Source: Bacteroidales bacterium UBA3388 (lineage in GTDB: Bacteria; Bacteroidota; Bacteroidia; Bacteroidales; P3). Taken from it: a stretch of DNA of 11,214 nt. The notes below the pieces were generated by a model, which was not told the origin of the DNA, did no database searches, and was given only the letters and a program-made list of their open reading frames with translations. The stretch spans positions 1 to 11,214 of the forward strand of contig DEPQ01000035.1 of NCBI GenBank assembly GCA_002358855.1, written 5' to 3'. Both the position numbers and the translations under genes were made by a program. Each line of letters begins with the position of its first letter. Position 1 is the stretch's first letter. Positions 6,829 through 11,214 of the stretch are shown here, one piece after another.

Positions 6829-7911
6829 TTAATTCTTGCAAATTACATAATGTAAGTACTCTGTAGTTTTATTAGTTTTGATATGGCGATTTTCAGACTC
6901 ATTATCAGCTTTAAATCTATTATATTCCTTTTCAAAGCACCCATATTCACCTCGTTTAGACATTATTTCTCTTATCTCTTCAAAAGACATTAAGCCTTCA
7001 TTATTATAACTAAGAAAAATATATTTTGCATCTGCATTCATAATCAAATCTTCAAAAGTCTTTTTAACCTCCCTTTTAATTGAGTATTTTGACTTTTGAT
7101 TTGAGTAATCCCTCATTCCTGTTTTTCCTTTTAAGATTGGATTATCATAGCGTGCTATTGTCTCCAAAACATGATAGTTTGCAGAATATTGTCTTTGATT
7201 ATAAGGAGGATCCAAATAAAGAATATCTGTTTTTATTCTGCGAATAAGTTCATTAGCATCTTCATTATACACATAGTGTTCTTGATCATTATAAATCATT
7301 TCTGCGGGTTTCATTATTAAACTCTTTTGTGCAGAAGATTTTATTTTTTTTAGAAATGCCCCATATACAGAAGCAGTATTTGCAACCTTGTCTATATTTT
7401 CTATTAAAGTTGCCAACAAAAAATAATATTCGTTTTCAGTAATTTTATTTGCCTTATACCAATATTCAATCTTACTTCTTATTGCATCACATTTTGCTCC
7501 ATTTTCATCAGTGAAATACAATCGATATTCATCTTCGTCTTTAAGTTCTCCTTTGCAAAAATTTTCATAAACAAAACCTTTTTCCCCTTCAATAGAAGAA
7601 AGATATTCACAAACTATTTCAATAATATCAACATCTGTAACATAGTTTTTATTGTTTAACTCTTCCTTAATGCCATTAAATAATAAAGGTTTATGATTTG
7701 CTATATATTGTTTACTTAAAACATAACTATAATACTGCAAATCATTAGCGATAACAGTGAATCCTTTCTTTTTAAAAAATTTACCAACAGTTGCTGTCCC
7801 TGAAAATAAATCACAAAATACCTTATTGTTTGTATTATCATTACCTACTATTTCAGATATACATTCATCTAAAAAGGGCAATAGAGAAAATTTACTACCT
7901 ATATAATTCAT
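6829..7911 (-). CDS. D12-class adenine-N6 DNA methyltransferase
   Basis: This is a SAM-dependent enzyme that methylates adenine in double-stranded DNA, presumably to protect one strand of the system's target. It has 360 residues. The order of motifs is that of the alpha (D12, Dam-like) group: motif X MNYIGSKFSLLPFL (1-14), motif I VFCDLFSGTATVG (31-43), acidic D57 in VIANDLQ, a long insert with the target recognition region, then motif IV ILYLDPPYNQRQY (230-242). The segment NQRQYSANYHVLETIARYD and the late ILF-like IFLSYNNEGL (298-307) are typical of D12 enzymes in type II systems, including those of type IIS. It is the last gene of the operon, 21 bases after the nuclease. The target sequence cannot be read from the protein. 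Confidence 0.9.
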   Translation of the reverse strand: MNYIGSKFSLLPFLDECISEIVGNDNTNNKVFCDLFSGTATVGKFFKKKGFTVIANDLQYYSYVLSKQYIANHKPLLFNGIKEELNNKNYVTDVDIIEIVCEYLSSIEGEKGFVYENFCKGELKDEDEYRLYFTDENGAKCDAIRSKIEYWYKANKITENEYYFLLATLIENIDKVANTASVYGAFLKKIKSSAQKSLIMKPAEMIYNDQEHYVYNEDANELIRRIKTDILYLDPPYNQRQYSANYHVLETIARYDNPILKGKTGMRDYSNQKSKYSIKREVKKTFEDLIMNADAKYIFLSYNNEGLMSFEEIREIMSKRGEYGCFEKEYNRFKADNESENRHIKTNKTTEYLHYVICKN

Positions 7912-7932
7912 AACAACACTGCAAAATATATA

Positions 7933-8613
7933 TTAATCGTCCGAATAAAGTTTTTTCATTATAAAATTAGAGGTATGTTTACTTGCCTCTTCTGTTATTT
8001 TTTTAATACAAGATTTTCTATACTCAACAGGATCATATTGATAGCAACCCACACAACCTAATTTCTTTGTATAATTTTCATCTCCTTCATAAAACGAATA
8101 TGGATTGCCCTTTATATTTTTTGCATCCCAACGTTTATCTGTTTCTTTACATTTCTTACAAATTTGTCTTTTAGCATCATTGGCAGCTTTACATAGAGGC
8201 TGAAAATCTTCATATTGTTGCGTTTTGACATTTCCTACTCTTGCATCATCTTTTCTTCCATTTTTGTGATCAACTTCTATTTTAGTATTTTCGCTTTCAC
8301 CTATTATTCCAAGCATTACACACTTTTGTTTTTTATAATAGATTTCTATCTCCCTTTTAATATTTTGATTAAAGGTTTTTTCTTTATTTATACCTACTAA
8401 TTTTATCGCATCAATAGAATTTCCTTTTGTTTTACTTTTATCAAATTTTAATAAATATTTTTTAGCCAACGAAGAAGATTTTCTACACCAAGAACCTCCG
8501 TTGCCAAGTTGTAATTCTTTATATTTACCTACAAATTCATTAACATATACCCAACGACTAACACCTTGTTTATTTGGTTTTGCTAATTCTAAAAATAGTT
8601 CTGTCTTTGTCAT
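7933..8613 (-). CDS. HNH-family type II restriction endonuclease (probable)
   Basis: This 226-residue protein sits between two DNA methyltransferase genes in one operon, so it is the expected restriction nuclease. Residues 112-155 carry a beta-beta-alpha-metal (HNH) core: IEVDHKNGRKDD (D115, general-base H116), a middle N128, then FQPLCKAANDAKRQ, where N145 stands in the place of the last histidine, an HNN arrangement seen in other restriction enzymes. Two CxxC pairs, ICKKC (151-155) and GCVGC (186-190), could bind a structural zinc. The N-terminal 80 residues (starting MTKTELFLELAKPNKQGVSRW in outline) are lysine-rich and may contact DNA. Its start lies 2 bases after the upstream methylase stop, so methylase translation precedes it. 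Cleavage specificity is unknown; a non-restrictive HNH function is possible but less likely in this context. Confidence 0.82.
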   Translation of the reverse strand: MTKTELFLELAKPNKQGVSRWVYVNEFVGKYKELQLGNGGSWCRKSSSLAKKYLLKFDKSKTKGNSIDAIKLVGINKEKTFNQNIKREIEIYYKKQKCVMLGIIGESENTKIEVDHKNGRKDDARVGNVKTQQYEDFQPLCKAANDAKRQICKKCKETDKRWDAKNIKGNPYSFYEGDENYTKKLGCVGCYQYDPVEYRKSCIKKITEEASKHTSNFIMKKLYSDD

Positions 8614-8615
8614 AT

Positions 8616-9395
8616 CTAAAATTCTTTTTTGAAAACAAAAATATATTCATGTTTAAACAAAAAATAATCACTCATCATTGCTCTATATTTCCATATATTA
8701 TGTTGTCCAAGTTTCCCTCTATTCCCTTCTATATTTTTTACTATTGTTCCCTTTAATTTTACATTAAAATTTTTCTTTATTGCGTACATTAAATAGAATC
8801 CTAATGGAATTACCTCTTTATTTTTATAGACATCTCCTATTACTATTGCAAAATACTTGTTTTTTTTCAAATACGGCAAGGCATTTCTAAAAGACTCTAT
8901 TATTTTATTTACAAACGTATTCAAATCAGATATATGAGACAAATCATTATCTTGGTCAGTAAATTTAACAATATCTAAATACGGAGGGTGTGCTATAATA
9001 AAATCTACACTTCCTTGTTTATATTCTTTTAGATTTTTTTGGATTGCTCCATTAAAAGATAAATAATCTGTTACATCTGTATTATTTAGATAATATTTAG
9101 TATCAGAATCTTGCATTTTATCTTTGACATAGTCTATTATATCTTGGTTTATGTCAAATCCTATATAGTTTCGATTTAATTTTTCGCACTCAAAAAGAGT
9201 TGTTCCACTACCTGAAAATAATTCTAAAACTATATCTTGTTCTTTTGTGTAACGAGAAATTAACTGATAAGGAATTTGAGGAACAAAATTACCATGATAA
9301 ACATTTGCATGTTTACCTGATTTATCTCTTTCATCAATTAACCAAAGACTATCTACGTTTATATCTGATTCTTTCCAATTTTCCTTATTTACCAT
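8616..9395 (-). CDS. DNA methyltransferase (amino-methylating, HPPY motif)
   Basis: This is a 259-residue SAM-dependent DNA methylase, first gene of the restriction-modification operon. The N-terminal part contains a motif-X-like FVPQIPYQLISRYT (37-50), then motif I IVLELFSGSGTT (55-66) and IGFDIN (78-83). Catalytic motif IV is FIIAHPPYLDIV (132-143), so the order is X, I, IV, as in the gamma group rather than the common beta order. The (D/N/S)PPY consensus is HPPY here, a variant found in a subset of type II methylases. This group methylates exocyclic amino groups (adenine N6 or cytosine N4), not cytosine C5. The tail KHEYIFVFKK is typical of the family. With the D12 enzyme it gives two methylases for one nuclease, as needed when the two strands of a target differ. 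Confidence 0.88.
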   Translation of the reverse strand: MVNKENWKESDINVDSLWLIDERDKSGKHANVYHGNFVPQIPYQLISRYTKEQDIVLELFSGSGTTLFECEKLNRNYIGFDINQDIIDYVKDKMQDSDTKYYLNNTDVTDYLSFNGAIQKNLKEYKQGSVDFIIAHPPYLDIVKFTDQDNDLSHISDLNTFVNKIIESFRNALPYLKKNKYFAIVIGDVYKNKEVIPLGFYLMYAIKKNFNVKLKGTIVKNIEGNRGKLGQHNIWKYRAMMSDYFLFKHEYIFVFKKEF

Positions 9396-9420
9396 AAGCG
9401 TTTCAGACTTATTTACTTTG

Positions 9421-9428
9421 CAAAGATA
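9421..9428 (-). promoter_or_regulatory. Promoter -7 box of the restriction-modification operon
   Basis: On the - strand this reads TATCTTTG, matching TAnnTTTG, and ends 25 bases before the first methylase ATG (9395). No convincing TTG is found 19 bases upstream, so the -33 element is weak or absent. The box overlaps a 10-base palindrome, CTTTGCAAAG (9416-9425), which could be incidental. No controller protein gene is present, so any regulation would have to come from the enzymes themselves or from methylation. Confidence 0.55.
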
Positions 9429-9474
9429 TAAAGTTTTTTTAACTAATACTTACTTAACAAAAAATTGATTTTAT

Positions 9475-9636
9475 AATTCAAAGAAATAAAAAAATAACTC
9501 AAAGAAATATTTTTTTTATTCTTAGAGTTATTTTTCTAAAACAAAGAGTTAATCTTCCAAATAATAAGTTATCGTACTAACAACCCTGCATTTCTTAATA
9601 TGTGGGGTTGTTTCGTCTAAGTTTTCTATTGAGATT
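9475..9636 (+). repeat. Right copy of the 162-bp direct repeat
   Basis: This is the partner of 6661-6822. Its right part is the functional 3' end of the SIMPL gene; its left part still reads AAT TCA AAG AAA TAA (9475-9489). That would translate to the same N-S-K-K-stop as the end of the kinase gene far to the left, although no kinase gene precedes it here. This shows that the duplicated target reached from the kinase tail through the terminator into SIMPL. The left third has diverged more than the rest. Confidence 0.88.
9490..9535. terminator. Bidirectional terminator, right copy
   Basis: The arms AAAAATAACTCAAAGAA (9490-9506) and TTCTTAGAGTTATTTTT (9519-9535) pair over 17 positions with one A-A mismatch, around a T-rich 12-base loop. 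It lies 13 bases after the stop of the SIMPL gene on the - strand and should end that operon before the restriction-modification promoter. It is the slightly weaker twin of the hairpin at 6676-6721. Confidence 0.8.
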
Positions 9637-10256
9637 TGTCCTTGCCATGCAGTTTTCATTTTGCCAAGTTTGCTTTCGGCATCTTTTGCGAATTGTTCTC
9701 CTGCTTTTTTCGCATTAGCCATACTTTCGGTTATTAGTTTTGGCTTAAAGACATTAACATCTGATATTTCATAACTTGCTCCATCGTCCCAATAGTCTTG
9801 ATCTATCACAACGCCTCTTTCATATAACTCGGTAACTCTTTTTTCCAAAGTTTGCACTTTTTCGATTGCTTTACTCTTTACAAAAAGTCTTACGCTACCT
9901 CTAACGTATTTTGTTTTATTATTTTCATATTCATCATAACTAACTTTGCCTACGAAAATTTCATCATTGGTAAAGCCAATTTCTTTCAAGAAATCAACCA
10001 CTATTGTTTCTTTTTCCTTTGATACTCTCAAAGCATCTTGAAGCGTATTTTGAAGAATCGCAAATCTAATAGACATTGAAGCTACGTCTGCTTTGACTTC
10101 AAGTTCCGAAGCACCTTTTACAGTTACTACTCTTTGGCCCATAGAGACTGCTTTCAATCCTTTATAAACCGAAAAGCCGATTGCACAAGAAGCAATCAAA
10201 ATAACCGCTGCCATAATCCAAACAGCACTCTTGTTTTGTTTTCTTTCTTTTTCCAT
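9549..10256 (-). CDS. Membrane-anchored SIMPL (DUF541) domain protein
   Basis: This 235-residue protein has a charged start (MEKERKQNK) and one membrane segment at about 11-30. The SIMPL/YggE-type domain follows, opening with VVTVKGASELEVKADVASMSIRF (43-65) and ending RVVSTITYYLED. A cysteine at 24 within the hydrophobic run is not in a clear lipobox, so an uncleaved anchor is more likely. SIMPL proteins are envelope proteins of poorly known role, linked in E. coli YggE to oxidative stress and in eukaryotes to signalling; the exact function here is unknown. The gene follows a HEPN/nucleotidyltransferase pair with only 6 bases between, so it is in their operon. Its last 28 codons have been duplicated to 6735-6822. 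Confidence 0.88.
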   Translation of the reverse strand: MEKERKQNKSAVWIMAAVILIASCAIGFSVYKGLKAVSMGQRVVTVKGASELEVKADVASMSIRFAILQNTLQDALRVSKEKETIVVDFLKEIGFTNDEIFVGKVSYDEYENNKTKYVRGSVRLFVKSKAIEKVQTLEKRVTELYERGVVIDQDYWDDGASYEISDVNVFKPKLITESMANAKKAGEQFAKDAESKLGKMKTAWQGQISIENLDETTPHIKKCRVVSTITYYLED

Positions 10257-10262
10257 AACTAA

Positions 10263-10568
10263 CTATTTTTTTGTGTAAATAACTATTCCTACTCTTTCAA
10301 CGTGCTCAATAAGTTCTTTGTTCTTTAATGTATGAAATATAGACACATCAAACTGATAAGGTAGCAACAAATCATCTATCGCAAGGCTTATTCTATTGAG
10401 GTCTTTTCTTGTAAGGCTCTCTCCTTTCAAAGTTATATCAACATCAGAAAAAGGTTTGTAATTTCCTTTCGCACGAGAACCATATAATATTACCGACTCT
10501 ACTTGCTCATTTTTTGCAAATAAAGCATTTAATTTTTCTAATTCCGAAACTTTTAATCCGTATAACAT
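10263..10568 (-). CDS. Minimal nucleotidyltransferase, MntA-like antitoxin
   Basis: This is a 101-residue protein of the MNT/HI0073 type. The motif GSRAKGNYKPFSDVD (30-44) is a perfect GS-x10-DxD with catalytic D42 and D44, and a third acidic residue follows in FDVSIF (D74). In the characterised MntA-HepT system such an enzyme adds AMP units to a tyrosine of the HEPN toxin and silences it. The frame is open to an ATG at 10607, but that would overlap the HEPN gene by 38 bases and add an atypical MILKKRCSL-type extension. The ATG at 10568 gives the usual M-YGL start, one base after the HEPN stop (TAATATG), and is preferred. The gene precedes the SIMPL gene in the same operon. Confidence 0.85.
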   Translation of the reverse strand: MLYGLKVSELEKLNALFAKNEQVESVILYGSRAKGNYKPFSDVDITLKGESLTRKDLNRISLAIDDLLLPYQFDVSIFHTLKNKELIEHVERVGIVIYTKK

Positions 10569-10569
10569 A

Positions 10570-10995
10570 TTAAAAACAAAAAGAGAGCATCTTTTTTTCA
10601 AAATCATTAAACAATAGAGCGTAGGTATCTATTATTGCTTTTAAGATTTCCGCAACTGTTTCATCATCATAATTATGAGAAGTAAGATTTCTATCGTTTA
10701 TAGATTCCATCCAAGCCTCATTTTCTATTATTCCCATCTCAAAAGCCTTACGAAAAGCATCGCGAGAGCCTTGAATATTTGTGTGTCCTTGATATTGAGC
10801 ATAATCTTTCATTACTTTCCAAGCCAATTCGTGAGTATATTCAAATCTTTGTATTAAACCCTCTTCCAACAAATCATCAATTTCCTCTCCCCACTCCATT
10901 TTATTTGAAATTATATCAACGGCTTGATTGAATTTCTCTAAGGCTTTACGATAATTATTAAATCTTTGTATCCAACGAATGTCCTTTTCTACCAT
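10570..10995 (-). CDS. HEPN-domain protein, HepT-like toxin (HI0074 type)
   Basis: This 141-residue, all-helical protein is of the 'nucleotidyltransferase substrate binding' family. The conserved front part includes RFEYTHELAWKVMKDY (50-65). The active-site block DRNLTSHNYD (101-110) contains R102-x4-H107-x-Y109, the R-x4-H-x-Y signature of HepT RNases, in which R and H cleave RNA and the Tyr is the site modified by the MntA partner. The partner is encoded directly after it, one base past the stop. The pair is most likely a type VII toxin-antitoxin module. An older structural view treats HI0074/HI0073 as a two-subunit nucleotidyltransferase, and the sequence does not exclude a housekeeping role. 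The gene is first in its operon, with a promoter box about 35 bases upstream. Confidence 0.85.
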   Translation of the reverse strand: MVEKDIRWIQRFNNYRKALEKFNQAVDIISNKMEWGEEIDDLLEEGLIQRFEYTHELAWKVMKDYAQYQGHTNIQGSRDAFRKAFEMGIIENEAWMESINDRNLTSHNYDDETVAEILKAIIDTYALLFNDFEKKMLSFCF

Positions 10996-11029
10996 CTTTT
11001 TTCTTGATTATTTTCTTGATATAATACAA

Positions 11030-11037
11030 CAAAGATA
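11030..11037 (-). promoter_or_regulatory. Promoter -7 box of the HEPN-MNT-SIMPL operon
   Basis: TATCTTTG on the - strand matches TAnnTTTG and lies 34 bases before the HEPN start codon. It is identical to the box of the restriction-modification operon. No clear -33 TTG at the usual spacing. Confidence 0.55.
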
Positions 11038-11080
11038 TAACATTTATTAGAAATCTAAGAAAAATTCAGAAATAATTTCA

Positions 11081-11088
11081 TAACTTTG
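11081..11088 (+). promoter_or_regulatory. Promoter -7 box of glyA
   Basis: TAACTTTG, followed by CA as in the queA and 3627 promoters, lies 38 bases before the glyA start. The -33 element is not evident. The intergenic region 10996-11126 holds this box and the divergent HEPN box and nothing else I can recognise. Confidence 0.65.
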
Positions 11089-11126
11089 CACCTTAAATTA
11101 AAGAAAATTAAAAATACATTTTAATT

Positions 11127-11214
11127 ATGACAAGAGATACACAAATCTTTGACCTTATTCAAAAGGAAAGAGAAAGACAAACAAAAGGAATTGAATTGAT
11201 TGCTTCTGAAAACT
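11127..11214 (+). CDS. glyA: Serine hydroxymethyltransferase, N-terminal part
   Basis: The first 29 codons are visible before the window ends. The protein begins MTRDTQIFDLIQKE and continues RERQTKGIELIASEN, matching the strongly conserved start of GlyA (E-x2-RQ-x3-IELIASEN). GlyA is PLP-dependent and converts serine and tetrahydrofolate to glycine and methylene-tetrahydrofolate. The catalytic lysine lies outside the window. The start at 11127 follows an A-rich leader from its own promoter and is divergent from the HEPN operon. Confidence 0.9.
   Translation, partial: MTRDTQIFDLIQKERERQTKGIELIASEN

Larger units (their letters stand above)
6823..9474 (-). mobile_element. Inserted restriction-modification module
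   Basis: This is the segment between the two 162-bp direct repeats. It holds only three - strand genes (methyltransferase, HNH nuclease, methyltransferase) and their promoter. Base composition drops within it: sampled 60-base lines contain 12, 14 and 16 G+C (8641, 8761, 7261), against 26 and 23 in flanking genes (5881, 1501). There is no transposase, integrase or recognisable terminal inverted repeat. Restriction-modification operons inserted with long target duplications and no transposase are known from comparisons of bacterial genomes, and this fits that pattern. Exact end points depend on where homology is judged to stop. Confidence 0.75.

Noticed and set aside
8215..8756. Small + strand open frames opposite the nuclease and methylase genes
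   Set aside because: They are rich in F, Y, I and K with no domain pattern, and lie wholly antisense to well-supported genes.
9416..9425. CTTTGCAAAG palindrome as an operator for the restriction-modification operon
   Set aside because: It contains the promoter's own conserved CTTTG and is short; no controller gene is present, so it is likely coincidence.
6823..9474. Transposon or insertion sequence carrying the methylase genes
   Set aside because: No transposase, no integrase and no matching terminal inverted repeats; the flanking repeats are duplicated host gene ends, far longer than a usual target-site duplication.
10569..10607. Longer N-terminus of the MntA-like protein
   Set aside because: The added 13 residues are unlike the family and overlap the HEPN gene; the start at 10568 couples neatly to its stop codon.
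1..11214. CRISPR array, tRNA or rRNA genes, riboswitch
   Set aside because: No regularly spaced repeats, cloverleaf-like segments or recognisable aptamer sequences were found; intergenic gaps are short and explained by promoters and hairpins.

Overview
The window looks like a low-GC member of the Bacteroidota, probably Bacteroidales. The evidence is the repeated TAnnTTTG promoter box (four copies, two of them TAACTTTG with an upstream TTG 19 bases away), A-rich leaders without clear Shine-Dalgarno sites, and gene families typical of that phylum: a DUF3822-like gene next to rsmD, a kinase fused to a RapZ C-terminal domain, and a Bacteroidota-type SIMPL protein. No tRNA, rRNA, CRISPR array or transposase was seen.

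Left part (1-6721, all + strand). After the tail of an unrecognised protein and a terminator come two operons. The first is queA (queuosine tRNA modification), ispD (MEP isoprenoid pathway) and an APH-type kinase carrying a RapZ C-terminal domain (a probable cell-wall sugar kinase); the reading frames overlap by 20 and 17 bases. The second is a one-membrane-span unknown protein, a DUF3822-like unknown, rsmD (16S rRNA m2G966 methyltransferase) and a PfkB/adenosine-kinase-like sugar or nucleoside kinase. It ends in a 17-bp hairpin.

Middle (6823-9474, all - strand). A compact three-gene operon is visibly poorer in GC than its flanks in the lines I counted. It encodes a DNA methyltransferase with an HPPY motif, an HNH-type nuclease and a D12-class adenine methyltransferase. 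I read it as a type II restriction-modification system with two methylases, which suggests an asymmetric, type IIS-like target.

The most notable structure is a direct repeat flanking this operon: 6661-6822 and 9475-9636, 162 bp each and ungapped, with 115 of 118 bases identical in the inner block. The repeat contains the very end of the kinase gene, the convergent terminator and the last 28 codons of the SIMPL gene. The restriction-modification operon therefore appears to have entered between two convergent operons and duplicated the target. Each flanking gene was left intact and each side kept its own terminator.

Right part (9490-11037, - strand). One operon encodes a HEPN protein with the R-x4-H-x-Y motif of HepT toxins, a minimal nucleotidyltransferase with the GS-x10-DxD motif of MntA antitoxins, and a membrane-anchored SIMPL (DUF541) protein. 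Together with the restriction-modification genes this makes a small defence or addiction cluster. Divergent from it, at the right edge, is the start of glyA.
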